Of a stretch of 64,000 nucleotides of DNA, positions 55,185 through 64,000 are shown piece after piece. The notes beneath the pieces are model-generated. The model searched no databases. It worked only from the letters and a program-made list of their open reading frames with translations, and was not told the DNA's origin. Source of the DNA: Portibacter lacus (lineage in GTDB: Bacteria > Bacteroidota > Bacteroidia > Chitinophagales > Saprospiraceae). Within the stretch, counting starts at the first letter, position 1; each line of letters starts with the position of its first letter. The stretch covers positions 620,001-684,000 of the forward strand of contig NZ_JAJNKA010000001.1 in assembly GCF_021533215.1 (NCBI RefSeq). The letters run 5' to 3'. The position numbers and the translations under genes were made by a program.

Positions 55185-56507
55185 TTATTTCATTAATTTA
55201 ACTTCTACTCTTCTGTTCTGCTCTCTTCCTTCTGCAGTATCATTACTAGCAACTGGCTCAGCATCACCATATCCTGTAGCAGTTAATCTACTTGCATCAA
55301 TTCCACTTCCTACTAATCTAGCTTTAACAGCTTCTGCTCTTGCTTGAGATAACATTTTGTTCTTTGCAGGATCTCCAGTATTATCTGTGTGACCTTGAAC
55401 TTCAGCTTTAATTCCTGGGTAAGCTTTTAAGATAGCAGCTAAGTTATCAGCTTCTACACCTGAATCTCCGAAAATTGCAGCTGAACCTGTTTCGAAAGTT
55501 AAGTTTTGGAAACGGAAAGTTCCATCACCATCTGCAGCTCCACCTTCAATAAATGCTTTCATATTTGCTCCTGCTGAATTTGCAGCAAAAGTAATACCGT
55601 CTAATGCTTTTTTCGCACCTTCATCAACTACTGCAAATGCAGAACTTAATGCACCACCTACTTTATCTACTCCAGTCTTAGCCATTTCACCAGCACCTTT
55701 TACTGCATCACCTGTTACTTCACCTACTTTATCTAGTGCATCGATTCCAGTTCCTTTAGAACAAGCATCAGTTGTACTTAAGTAGTATCCAAGAGCTGCT
55801 AATACCAAAAGAGGAATTAACCATTTCATGAAGCCACTTGATTTTGCAGTTGAAATGGTATCACTTGCAGTTCCTTTTACAGCTGTTCCAGCACTTCCTA
55901 CTACACCTGCTGCTGCTACAGCCGCTTTAGTTGAAGAATCTTTAAGGCCTGCAGCCATATTTTTAGCACCTCCTAATAAGCTACCTAAGCCTAATAAAGA
56001 TCCCATACCTGAAGGCATTGCTGCTGCTACATTATCTTTCTGACCTTTAAGTAGGTCCATTAATCCTCCTATTCCTTTTCCAGCAACTTGCTTGCCGATC
56101 ATACTCATTAAAAATGGTGTAGCTAATTTCAATAATGATCCAGCTGAACCTTTTTTAATTCCACCTAAATTAGAAACGATGTCGATAACACCTCCTAATT
56201 TGTCTCCTAATAACATATCAAGGACTCCACTTCCTTTTCCCATAAGTTGATCTGCAGCTGCAGTATCACTACCTCCGAACATTCCTCCGATGTTATCCAT
56301 AAGGCCACCGTCAAAATTGGTAAGAGATTTTAGAAGTGTTCCAGCTCCTTCAGTCGATGATCCTTTGCTGATCATTGATCCTAAAATTGCAGGAAATCCT
56401 CCCCCTAATGCTTTAGTGATTCCTTCTTCAGATTCACCTAGCATTCCGCTCGCTTGTTTTGCTAAAGAACCAGTTACCTGATCTTTTAACATATCTAATA
56501 AATTCAT
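55185..56507 (-). CDS. DUF937 and OmpA domain protein
   Basis: The 440-residue protein has an N-terminal DUF937 region (about 1-190) with many Gly/Ala/Leu-rich helices (GITKALGGGFPAILGSMI, LKLATPFLMSMIGKQVAGKG), one membrane segment near 230 (FMKWLIPLLVLAALGYYLST), a linker, and a C-terminal OmpA peptidoglycan-binding domain (about 325-440, with VQGHTDNTGDPAKNKMLSQA and ATGYGDAEPVASND ... NRRVEVKLMK). The OmpA end ties the cell envelope to peptidoglycan. The combination recurs in Bacteroidota; the role of DUF937 is unknown. Confidence 0.9.
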   Translation of the reverse strand: MNLLDMLKDQVTGSLAKQASGMLGESEEGITKALGGGFPAILGSMISKGSSTEGAGTLLKSLTNFDGGLMDNIGGMFGGSDTAAADQLMGKGSGVLDMLLGDKLGGVIDIVSNLGGIKKGSAGSLLKLATPFLMSMIGKQVAGKGIGGLMDLLKGQKDNVAAAMPSGMGSLLGLGSLLGGAKNMAAGLKDSSTKAAVAAAGVVGSAGTAVKGTASDTISTAKSSGFMKWLIPLLVLAALGYYLSTTDACSKGTGIDALDKVGEVTGDAVKGAGEMAKTGVDKVGGALSSAFAVVDEGAKKALDGITFAANSAGANMKAFIEGGAADGDGTFRFQNLTFETGSAAIFGDSGVEADNLAAILKAYPGIKAEVQGHTDNTGDPAKNKMLSQARAEAVKARLVGSGIDASRLTATGYGDAEPVASNDTAEGREQNRRVEVKLMK

Positions 56508-56635
56508 AAATTAGTTGTTATTGATTAATAAATTTTGTTAAAGAAAATTCTTCGTTGTAAATTGGAGCAGGGGTTGCTCTAAAGTTCTAAAGTGCGGTTC
56601 AAGCTGCAAGATATTCATTTTCAGTAAACTATCAT

Positions 56636-56643
56636 TATATTTG
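56636..56643 (+). promoter_or_regulatory. -7 element before the glycerate kinase gene
   Basis: TATATTTG fits TAnnTTTG. It overlaps the in-frame TTG at 56641, so that codon would lie at or before the start of transcription, and the GTG at 56662 is the better initiation codon. No TTTG is seen at the -33 spacing. Confidence 0.5.
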
Positions 56644-56661
56644 TTGCCTAATCTAAGAAAA

Positions 56662-57798
56662 GTGGGAAAATTTAACACAATTTTGCTTGTTCCTGATAGT
56701 TTTAAGAACAGTTTATCAGCCGAAGAAGTAACAGAAGAGCTGGCGGAAGGGCTAGATTATTATAAAGAGGGACTGGATATACAGCAATTCCCATTTGCGG
56801 ATGGAGGAGAGGGTAGTCTGAAAGTAGTAGAACGCTTTGTGAAATGCGAAACGAGGACGATTTACACCTTTGATGCTTTGATGAAGCCGATTCGTGCTGA
56901 CTATCTTGTAGATCCTGTTCGCAACATCGCATATGTAGAAGCGGCACTCGTAGTAGGACTAGAAGTGCTAGATAAAGATCCTGATTGTTATAATGCAAGT
57001 ACTTATGGGTTAGGATTAGTGATAGCTGATGCCTTGGATTTTGGCGTAGATGAAGTGTACTTGTTTCTCGGGGGCACCGCGACTTGTGATGGTGGTGTAG
57101 GAATGGCAGCCGCACTTGGATATCATTTTATGATGGAGAAAAGGGTGCTGGAGAGACCTTTAGCTAGAGATGTTAAATATATAAGTAACGTTAGGACTGA
57201 AAATGTACATTCTAGAATTAGTGATGTGAAGTTTCATGTAGCTTGTGATGTAGATAATGTCTTATTAGGTGAAAATGGAGCGGTATTTACTTATGCGAAA
57301 CAGAAAGGTGCAACAGAAGAGCAGCTAGAATTGCTAGAGCTTGGTATGGAGAACATTCGAAAAATGCTGCTGGATAAAAAGAATATTGATGTTCAAGATG
57401 TACCCGGTACTGGTGCTGCGGGTGGATTAGGTGCCGGATCTATTTTGTTCTTGGACGGCCAACTCAAATCTGCTTTTGATATTTTGTCTGAAATAGCTGG
57501 ACTTAGAGATAAAATTAAAAATGCTGATTTAGTGATTACCGGAGAAGGTCATATAGATATGCAAAGCTTTAATGGAAAGCTTATTTCTAAGATCAAGGAA
57601 ATTGCTGATGAGTTCGAAAAGCCCGTATGGTTAGTTTGCGCCATCCGTTCTATCAGCGAAAAAGAAGCGCTTAAAATTGGGTTCGAAAGAATTCATTCTC
57701 TTTATAAAAGTATGCCTAAGAAAATTAACATTCCGGAATCAAAGCGGAAATTATTTAAAGTAGGCAAGAAATGGGCTGAAGAATGGATAGAAGTCTAG
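56662..57798 (+). CDS. Glycerate kinase (type II)
   Basis: The 378-residue protein begins at a GTG with GKFNTILLVPDSFKNSLSA, the conserved start of this kinase class. Further signatures are FADGGEGSLKVV, EAALVVGLE, YLFLGGTATCDGGVGMAAAL, GTGAAGGLGAG and the C-terminal VITGEGHIDMQSFNGKLI. The enzyme phosphorylates D-glycerate with ATP, feeding glycolysis. A longer frame from a TTG at 56641 would add seven residues. The stop overlaps the next gene by 16 bases, an unusual length but clearly in a different frame, which may couple the two genes for translation. Confidence 0.93.
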   Translation: MGKFNTILLVPDSFKNSLSAEEVTEELAEGLDYYKEGLDIQQFPFADGGEGSLKVVERFVKCETRTIYTFDALMKPIRADYLVDPVRNIAYVEAALVVGLEVLDKDPDCYNASTYGLGLVIADALDFGVDEVYLFLGGTATCDGGVGMAAALGYHFMMEKRVLERPLARDVKYISNVRTENVHSRISDVKFHVACDVDNVLLGENGAVFTYAKQKGATEEQLELLELGMENIRKMLLDKKNIDVQDVPGTGAAGGLGAGSILFLDGQLKSAFDILSEIAGLRDKIKNADLVITGEGHIDMQSFNGKLISKIKEIADEFEKPVWLVCAIRSISEKEALKIGFERIHSLYKSMPKKINIPESKRKLFKVGKKWAEEWIEV

Positions 57799-60700
57799 TC
57801 GACGAAATATTACACAAGTTGCATAATCTACTAGAAAGTGAGGTCTCACTTTATAGCAGATTAAGAGGTGTGCATCTAATGATTGATCTTTATATAGAAG
57901 ATAAGTTAAAAGATGAACAGATTCACTTCACCACTTTCTTTACCAAAATCGCATATGTTACATTAAAGTTTAAGCTTTCGAAAAGATTGAGTTACTTCCT
58001 TCATAAGCACAGGAAAAACATTGAACTGACTAGTGAGGAGAATGCAAGCCTTATTCAATTAGATGTAGCAGTTTTTTGCCTTACTCAGATGCTTTATGAA
58101 ATTGACCAAGAAAAAATTGACCTAGAATATTATACTTATCCTAATCTTCCGAAATATACTTTCTCTTCTCCATCTAGATCCGTTTCGTATCTAAAATCGG
58201 CACGTGTTCATATTTTTGATTACCATAAAGAAGAAGCTATACTTAAGGGATTTAATGAAGATCTACCTGAAGCAGAAATTAGTATTTTATTAAATGTAAC
58301 TGGGGTCAATGATGATTACAATTCCGTGTTGCGATTTCTTGATCGGCGAAAAAAGTTTCCAGTTATTCTGAAATTAGAGCAGATAGAAATAGATGAAAAA
58401 GGAAATTATACCCCTGCGATCATCGTTTTCGAACCTGACTATCTCGTTGATATTACCACTGTTGCAGAATGTTTCAAGCCTAATGAATCAAACCCGCTCT
58501 TCTATTTTATTAAGAAATTCATCCCGGTTCTGCAGAATAAGTACTTGATCATTGGAAATATTGCCAATTATTTCTTGGATGAACTGTTCGATAATCCTGA
58601 AGTGTCCTTTTCTGAATTGTTAAAAGATACCTTTAAGATTAGCCCGTTAGGATTTTCTATGATGAATGATCACGAACTCCAAGAAGTGGTTAATACACTG
58701 AAAATTCACTATCATACGATAAGAGATGTGGTGACGAACCAATTAAGCATTCATTCTATTGATTTAAAAAATACCTACTTAGAACCCTCTTTTTACTCTC
58801 CCGATTATGGCTTTCAAGGTCGTCTGGATTTGTTTTCTTATATGGAAAAGACGAAGGAGGCGAAGATCATAGAATTAAAAAGTGGAAAGCCGTATCGTTC
58901 GAATAGTTATGGACTGAATATTAACCACTATGTGCAGACATTGCTTTATGATTTAATGGTTAATGCAGTTACCAACGGGAAATTAAAGATTTCAAGTTTT
59001 ATACTTTACAGTAGCCAGGCTTCAGATTCGTTAAGATTTGCACCGCCGCTGAAATTGCAGCAGAAGGAAGCGATAAAATTGAGAAATCAGCTGGTAGAAA
59101 TTGATTATTTATTGGCTGATGTCGAGCTAGATAATGACCATCTCTTTTCTTACATCCAAGCTAATTATATTAAGTCTGATGGATTCGCCAAGCGAGATAT
59201 TGAGTTGTTTCAGAAAGCATATGAGCAGTCTTCGAAGTTGGTCAGAAAGTATTTTAATGCTTATACTGCATTTATTGCACGAGAACAGATTCTTGCAAAG
59301 ACGGGAGAATTTGGATTGGATAAATCAAGCGGCCTAGCTGGATTGTGGTTAGATGACATGCAGGAGAAAATAGATAATTTTCAAGTTTTAAATGCTTTGA
59401 AAATTGACCAGCTGAAAGTAGAAAAAGATCACACGGTGATAACTTTCATAAGGACACCGCATACCGCCGTGAATGCGAATTTCAGACAAGGTGACTTAGG
59501 AGTGGTCTATCCGTATAATGCTGGAAACGAATCTACTCTTAGAAATCAAATATTCAAGGGTTCGATAATCAGCATAGATCCAGCGTTTGTTAAAGTTCGA
59601 TTAAGAAATAAGCAAAATAATACCTACATCTTTGATAGCGAAGAGATCTGGCACATAGAACATGACCACTTAGATCATGGATTTAATTCGATGTATCAAG
59701 ATTTATTTAGGTTTATCAATACAACTAAGGAATATCAAAATCGAATATTAGGGAAAGTACCTCCACGTGATCCTAGCGAAATCACGACCATTAATAGTGA
59801 TTATATGACTTCAGAGCAGATAGATATTCTATCATATATGGTTGCGGCGAAAGATTATTACTTGCTTTGGGGGCCTCCAGGAACAGGGAAGACGAGTGTA
59901 ATGCTCTACGAATACTTGAAGCATATTTATTTCGAGACGAAGGAAACAGTCTTGGTTTTAGCCTATACGAATAGAGCAGTAGATGAGATTTGTGAATCGA
60001 TCTCACGAATAGGCGGCGAAATAAAAAATGAATATTTTAGAATTGGATCTCGGTATTCGTCCAATGAGAAGTTTGTCGATGATTTATTAGTAACGAAGTT
60101 AGAAGATATAACTAATCGATTCGACTTACTTACGATGTTGAAAAAATCTAGAATCATCGTATCCACACTGGCATCGATTCATGGTAAGAAGGAATTGTTT
60201 TCTTTAATGAAAATAGATACGATAATTGTCGATGAAGCGTCGCAAATTTTAGAACCGCAGCTTATCGGATTTTTGTCCTTAGCGAAGAAATTTATCCTGA
60301 TAGGTGATCATTATCAGTTACCAGCTATCGTAAGACAAAGTGAAATAGAAAGTGCGGTAAAAGATGAAGAGCTGAATGAAATTGGGTTAAGTGATCTAAG
60401 TAATTCTCTTTTCGAACGAATTTATAAGAAATGTGAGCGGGAAAATTGGACTTGGGCGCTAGGGAAACTAGGACAGCAGGGTAGGATGCACTCAGATATC
60501 ATGTCTTTCGCTAATCGGTATTTTTATAAAGGTGGATTGTCGATTATTCCTTCTCGTCTAGATCTGAATGATGTGAAAACGAATGATATAATTTTTGGTG
60601 AAAGACTGGTATATATACCTACTGAAATCGATTCGGATGCGATCACATATAAGACGAATAAAGATGAAGCTGAGAAAACGAGCACTATTCTAAAGCAAAT

Positions 60701-61088
60701 TTTAAATCACTACCAAAAGTTAGGTGTTCCAGTTAGCGAAGATGCGATCGGTGTGATAACGCCTTATCGTGCTCAGATTTCAGCCATAAAATCACAATTG
60801 CTTGCTGATGGAATTACTCAAGATATCAATATTGATACCGTAGAAAGATACCAAGGAGGCGCAAGAGATATCATAGTGATTTCTTTATGCTTGAATGCAG
60901 AAAGTCAGTTAAGGCAATTAGTGAATCTATCTGATGATGGAATCGATAGAAAATTGAATGTCGCAATTACTCGAGCGAGAAAACAAATTATCATTTTGGG
61001 TAATGAAGAAATCATGCGCAAGAATATACTTTACTCTGCCTTGATTGACGCATGTTCGCTCAGAGTTTTCGAGGAAAATGTGGTCTAA
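57783..61088 (+). CDS. Dna2-like PD-(D/E)XK nuclease and superfamily 1 helicase
   Basis: The 1101-residue protein carries a nuclease domain with GRLDL (Asp349) and IIELKSGK (Glu364, Lys366), fitting the PD-(D/E)XK site of Dna2/RecB-type nucleases, and a superfamily 1B helicase in its second half: Walker A GPPGTGKTS (697-705), DEAS (817-820), GDHYQLPAI, then RYQGGARDIIVIS and LNVAITRARKQIIIL as later motifs. It should cut and unwind DNA in repair or replication, or act against foreign DNA; the long N-terminal 330 residues have no clear match. Its start overlaps the end of the glycerate kinase gene. Codon usage is like its neighbours, so recent transfer is not indicated. Confidence 0.9.
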   Translation: MDRSLVDEILHKLHNLLESEVSLYSRLRGVHLMIDLYIEDKLKDEQIHFTTFFTKIAYVTLKFKLSKRLSYFLHKHRKNIELTSEENASLIQLDVAVFCLTQMLYEIDQEKIDLEYYTYPNLPKYTFSSPSRSVSYLKSARVHIFDYHKEEAILKGFNEDLPEAEISILLNVTGVNDDYNSVLRFLDRRKKFPVILKLEQIEIDEKGNYTPAIIVFEPDYLVDITTVAECFKPNESNPLFYFIKKFIPVLQNKYLIIGNIANYFLDELFDNPEVSFSELLKDTFKISPLGFSMMNDHELQEVVNTLKIHYHTIRDVVTNQLSIHSIDLKNTYLEPSFYSPDYGFQGRLDLFSYMEKTKEAKIIELKSGKPYRSNSYGLNINHYVQTLLYDLMVNAVTNGKLKISSFILYSSQASDSLRFAPPLKLQQKEAIKLRNQLVEIDYLLADVELDNDHLFSYIQANYIKSDGFAKRDIELFQKAYEQSSKLVRKYFNAYTAFIAREQILAKTGEFGLDKSSGLAGLWLDDMQEKIDNFQVLNALKIDQLKVEKDHTVITFIRTPHTAVNANFRQGDLGVVYPYNAGNESTLRNQIFKGSIISIDPAFVKVRLRNKQNNTYIFDSEEIWHIEHDHLDHGFNSMYQDLFRFINTTKEYQNRILGKVPPRDPSEITTINSDYMTSEQIDILSYMVAAKDYYLLWGPPGTGKTSVMLYEYLKHIYFETKETVLVLAYTNRAVDEICESISRIGGEIKNEYFRIGSRYSSNEKFVDDLLVTKLEDITNRFDLLTMLKKSRIIVSTLASIHGKKELFSLMKIDTIIVDEASQILEPQLIGFLSLAKKFILIGDHYQLPAIVRQSEIESAVKDEELNEIGLSDLSNSLFERIYKKCERENWTWALGKLGQQGRMHSDIMSFANRYFYKGGLSIIPSRLDLNDVKTNDIIFGERLVYIPTEIDSDAITYKTNKDEAEKTSTILKQILNHYQKLGVPVSEDAIGVITPYRAQISAIKSQLLADGITQDINIDTVERYQGGARDIIVISLCLNAESQLRQLVNLSDDGIDRKLNVAITRARKQIIILGNEEIMRKNILYSALIDACSLRVFEENVV

Positions 61089-61150
61089 GATAAGGGCTCA
61101 CAATGTTCAGGCTGTTGAATTTAGATCTTCGGATTGTATTCGCCTTTGTG

Positions 61151-62713
61151 CTACCGAATGAGGGTGATACTTCCCGTTTTTAATTCAGTTTTTCCATTCC
61201 CAATTTTTAATCGAAGGAAGTAAGTATAAACTCCTTCTGCTATGGGACTTCCCTTCCAGGTACCGTCCCATTCATATCCTGAAAAGACCATGTTTCCTAG
61301 GCGATCATATATTTTAAATTCCTGAACTTGAAACTGATCTGCTTCGCCGATAATGGTAAAAGTATCGTTAAAACCATCTTGATTGGGTGAGAAAATATTA
61401 GGTATAAATACACCGAAGACGTCCAGCATCAATAAAACATCTATTTCACAACCTTGAGAGGAAACTACAGAAACAATGTATTCCCCTTTCTTATCGAATT
61501 TTTTATTCCCAAGGTTAAAAGTCTCTCCCAGAAATATTTCTCCGCGAATGGTATCAAGCACTTCTCCTGAAATACCTAAAGTTAGACTAACGATACTGTC
61601 ACAATTAAATCTGGTCTTTAGTGTATCTTGATAGATGCCAGATTCGGTAAGTTTTTTATTGCCAAATTGATAAAAGTCACCTTGGCAAATGGTTCTTGCT
61701 ACTTCTGACCATTCTGTTGGTTTAATATAATTATACGCTTGTGATAAATTACAAATCCCATTCTCAAGAACAGTGACTTGGTATATTCCTTCACCATAAA
61801 TCTTAGATAACTTCGCTTTTGTTTCATTAGTTAAAGCAATCCCGTCTTTATACCATTGGTAGAATCGATTTGCTTTTTCTACTATTGCGAGTGTAAAATC
61901 GTCTGCGCATGGTTGAGAGATTTCTATAATTTCAGAACCAAATTCTTCTATTCCTGAAAGGATTAGATTATCGAAGAAATAGTAGTCGTTATAGGTCGTG
62001 TCATTTCTCGAGCAAGCAGGACCTATGGCTATGGCTGCAATGCTCTTTTTGTCAGTAAATGTGATGTTGCTTTTCACCCATTTATCACCATTCCCACTGG
62101 ACACCTCTACGGCTCCTAGGGTATGCCATCCGAGATCAACATCTGGGCAACTTCGATTTCCGTCATAGTTTTTTAGAAGCTCATCACATGAATAAGCACC
62201 GTAAATTTCAATAACTATTTTCGGAGAAAACAAATCCACACCGAATCCAAGTTCAAATTGAATTTGGTATATGCTATCTGCTAAGAGTGGTTGTGTTAAA
62301 CAAATGGCAGCATACTCTTTCCACGTTGTAATTGTTCCGTCTGGACCTGGGTAGGAAAAGTCTTGCAAGCCAATAATTCCATCACCATTTGGAAATGGCT
62401 CAGGCGGCGGAACCACATCAAAGCCAAGGAAACCGCAGTGATGTAAGTAATCTCCAGTGGTTTCAGTAGGGGTTTCCCAATTTTGAATACATCCCAATTC
62501 ACCGAAACCATTTGGGCAACAGGTCATTTCTTCAAATGATGGATTAGGAATCAATGAAACAGGCTTTATGGTTTCGCATTCACAATCACCGTCATTAAGG
62601 TCTATTAATCCATCATTGTCATCGTCTAATGCATTATCACATATTTCTGTTTGAGCATTAGCAAAAGCCAATAGGGAAAAGAGAAAGCAGGTCATATAAT
62701 GTCGGATGGTCAT
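61151..62713 (-). CDS. CHU_C (T9SS type B) surface protein, first copy
   Basis: The 520-residue protein has a signal peptide (CFLFSLLAFANAQ), a Cys/Asp-rich calcium-type start (ICDNALDDDNDGLIDLND), a carbohydrate-binding-like beta region (about 50-240), Ig-like modules and a C-terminal CHU_C gliding-motility domain (VFIPNIFSPNQDGFNDTFT ... FKIYDRLGNMVF ... GVYTYFLRLKIGNG). It is exported by the T9SS. It shares its layout with the gene to its right, which is cut by the window end. Confidence 0.88.
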   Translation of the reverse strand: MTIRHYMTCFLFSLLAFANAQTEICDNALDDDNDGLIDLNDGDCECETIKPVSLIPNPSFEEMTCCPNGFGELGCIQNWETPTETTGDYLHHCGFLGFDVVPPPEPFPNGDGIIGLQDFSYPGPDGTITTWKEYAAICLTQPLLADSIYQIQFELGFGVDLFSPKIVIEIYGAYSCDELLKNYDGNRSCPDVDLGWHTLGAVEVSSGNGDKWVKSNITFTDKKSIAAIAIGPACSRNDTTYNDYYFFDNLILSGIEEFGSEIIEISQPCADDFTLAIVEKANRFYQWYKDGIALTNETKAKLSKIYGEGIYQVTVLENGICNLSQAYNYIKPTEWSEVARTICQGDFYQFGNKKLTESGIYQDTLKTRFNCDSIVSLTLGISGEVLDTIRGEIFLGETFNLGNKKFDKKGEYIVSVVSSQGCEIDVLLMLDVFGVFIPNIFSPNQDGFNDTFTIIGEADQFQVQEFKIYDRLGNMVFSGYEWDGTWKGSPIAEGVYTYFLRLKIGNGKTELKTGSITLIR

Positions 62714-62805
62714 GGTGTTATTAAAAAGGATTTAGGTGTGTTTTTGATTCGTATTTTTATTTAATAAGAATGACATTTTAGATTAGTTTGCGATCGTTGC
62801 ATTGC

Positions 62806-64000
62806 TTAACGTATCAAAGTTACCGTACCTAACATTGCTTCTTCACTACCATCGGTGAAGCCGACTATTATTTCATAAAGATATACATCTTCCTTTACAG
62901 GACTACCTAGATAGGTGCCATCCCATTCTGCATTTGCTCCCTCGTACATCTTAGAGCCCCATCTATCGAAAATTGACATCCTTTTAATACGAAAGAGTCC
63001 TGATTCACCTAATGAACCGAATGTATCATTGATCCCATCTTCATTTGGTGAAAAGATATTTGGAATAAAAACAGTGAATAGTTCTAATTGTAATAAGACT
63101 AGGCTATCGCAACCTAATGAAGAATTAAGAATGATAGGGTATTCCCCGGCATCTTTAAAAACATACTTATCCAAACGGTATTTAGAACCTTTGAAAATCT
63201 TTGCAGAGACGGTATCTATTATTTCTCCTAGAACACGAAGATTTAGTGTAACTATACTATCACAATTATCCACAGAGGTAAAAGTATCCACGTAGGTGCC
63301 TGATTCTGTTAAATTTAGTTCTCCGAATTCATAAATATCGTCTTCGCAAATGGTTACAGTAGGTTCTGTGAAAATTTCAGGCTTAATGTATTCAAACCTT
63401 GTAGAAAGTCTGCATGTAGAGCCGTCTTGGATTCTTACTTGATAGTTGCCTTCTCCATAATTCTGGCTGAGATTAGAAGAAGTTTCTCCTACAAGCGCGA
63501 TTCCCTCTTTATACCACTGATATTCAAAGGCATTATTGTGCCTAACTTTTAATGTGAAATCCGTTGCACAGTAATGATTAACGGTTATGATATCTAGATC
63601 GAAAAATTTAATGTTAGCTAGAATAAGATTGTCGAAAAAATAATATAGACTTTCTGTAGCAGTTGGGGCTTGGCATGATGGACCGATAGCTATGGCATAG
63701 ATATCCTCTGCTGGAGTTACATCGATCAAGGTGTTAACCCATTTATGTCCAGAGCCTCCAGAAATGTTGCGCTGACCTAAATGAACCCAACCGGGGCTAT
63801 TCGACGGGCATCCCGTATCTGGGTTGCCTTCACCAAAAGGTAAGTTGACACAATCATTGGTTCCGAATATGGTGATATTTATAGGTGGAGAACTACTAGG
63901 AGATGCAAAACCTAAGTCAAATTGAAAGCGGTACGTCGAATCTTTTAATAAAGGGTTTAACAAGCATGATCCTGCATACTCTTTCCAACCCGCGATCTGT
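62806..64000 (-). CDS. CHU_C (T9SS type B) surface protein, second copy; N-terminus outside window
   Basis: About 398 residues are visible. The frame stays open through position 64000 and reads GWKEYAGSCLLNPLLKDS where the first copy has TTWKEYAAICLTQPLLADS, so the apparent TTG start at 63963 is an artefact of the window edge and the real start lies to the right. The visible part holds the beta domain, the same WYKEGIALVGETSSNLSQNY module as the first copy (WYKDGIALTNETKAKLSKIY), and a CHU_C ending (VFIPNIFSPNEDGINDTF ... MSIFDRWGSKMYE). The pair is a tandem duplication. Confidence 0.87.
   Translation of the reverse strand, partial: QIAGWKEYAGSCLLNPLLKDSTYRFQFDLGFASPSSSPPINITIFGTNDCVNLPFGEGNPDTGCPSNSPGWVHLGQRNISGGSGHKWVNTLIDVTPAEDIYAIAIGPSCQAPTATESLYYFFDNLILANIKFFDLDIITVNHYCATDFTLKVRHNNAFEYQWYKEGIALVGETSSNLSQNYGEGNYQVRIQDGSTCRLSTRFEYIKPEIFTEPTVTICEDDIYEFGELNLTESGTYVDTFTSVDNCDSIVTLNLRVLGEIIDTVSAKIFKGSKYRLDKYVFKDAGEYPIILNSSLGCDSLVLLQLELFTVFIPNIFSPNEDGINDTFGSLGESGLFRIKRMSIFDRWGSKMYEGANAEWDGTYLGSPVKEDVYLYEIIVGFTDGSEEAMLGTVTLIR

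Noticed and set aside
63961-63963. TTG start for the rightmost CHU_C gene
   Set aside because: The frame remains open to 64000 and continues to match the first copy, so the start is beyond the window.

Overview
The window looks like chromosome from a low-GC Bacteroidota, most likely a Saprospiria-type bacterium. The lineage markers are type IX secretion (T9SS) sorting domains of both kinds (type A ends at 24984, 30485 and 32550; CHU_C/type B ends at 61151 and 62806), SprB-type repeat adhesins, a DUF4293 protein, an OstA-like protein, a helix-hairpin-helix tail of the Bacteroidota ribosomal type, a near absence of Shine-Dalgarno sequences, and one textbook TTTG-N19-TAnnTTTG promoter upstream of rplU. 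The lineage is inferred from these families, not from a database match.

Left edge (1-4603, minus strand): a PAAR spike-tip protein is followed by a giant protein with two DUF4157 (eCIS core) domains plus two further HExxH sites; it runs off the window. Both families are typical of extracellular contractile injection systems.

Ubiquitin-like operon (4746-16610, plus strand): this is the most interesting part. Tightly packed genes encode an nSTAND-type ATPase, an E1-like adenylating enzyme, a 94-residue ubiquitin-like protein ending in Gly-Gly-Lys, an E2 (UBC-fold) enzyme, a membrane-anchored JAB/JAMM peptidase, a membrane protein joining a periplasmic VWA domain to a cytoplasmic RING-like cysteine cluster and an FHA domain (candidate E3), a voltage-gated K+ channel, an orphan membrane protein and a DUF4199 protein. 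A bidirectional terminator closes it. Three of the soluble parts carry related Lys-rich tails. The set resembles a complete ubiquitin-type conjugation and deconjugation cycle placed at the inner membrane and wired to a sensor-like ATPase and an ion channel.

Surface and envelope block (16666-40678): a TerB-like protein, a PKD lipoprotein, three tandem paralogous T9SS adhesins (1684, 1764 and 687 aa), a lipoprotein and outer-membrane protein pair sharing one domain, a TssR-like protein with a degenerate VWA fold, an ABC ATPase with an FtsX-type permease, another lipoprotein and a small orphan protein.

Housekeeping and envelope (40706-57798): ruvX, def, an RNase H with viroplasmin domain, tatD, tRNA-Ser(GGA), an ExbB/ExbD proton-channel operon, DUF4293, a FAD oxidoreductase, an OstA-like and a BatE-like protein, L21 and L27 (L27 with an unusual HhH extension), an aspartyl protease with PDZ, a cytochrome c-containing lipoprotein, a DUF937-OmpA protein and glycerate kinase.

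Right edge (57783-64000): a Dna2-like nuclease-helicase and two paralogous CHU_C surface proteins, the second cut by the window end. No CRISPR array, insertion sequence, rRNA or prophage was seen.
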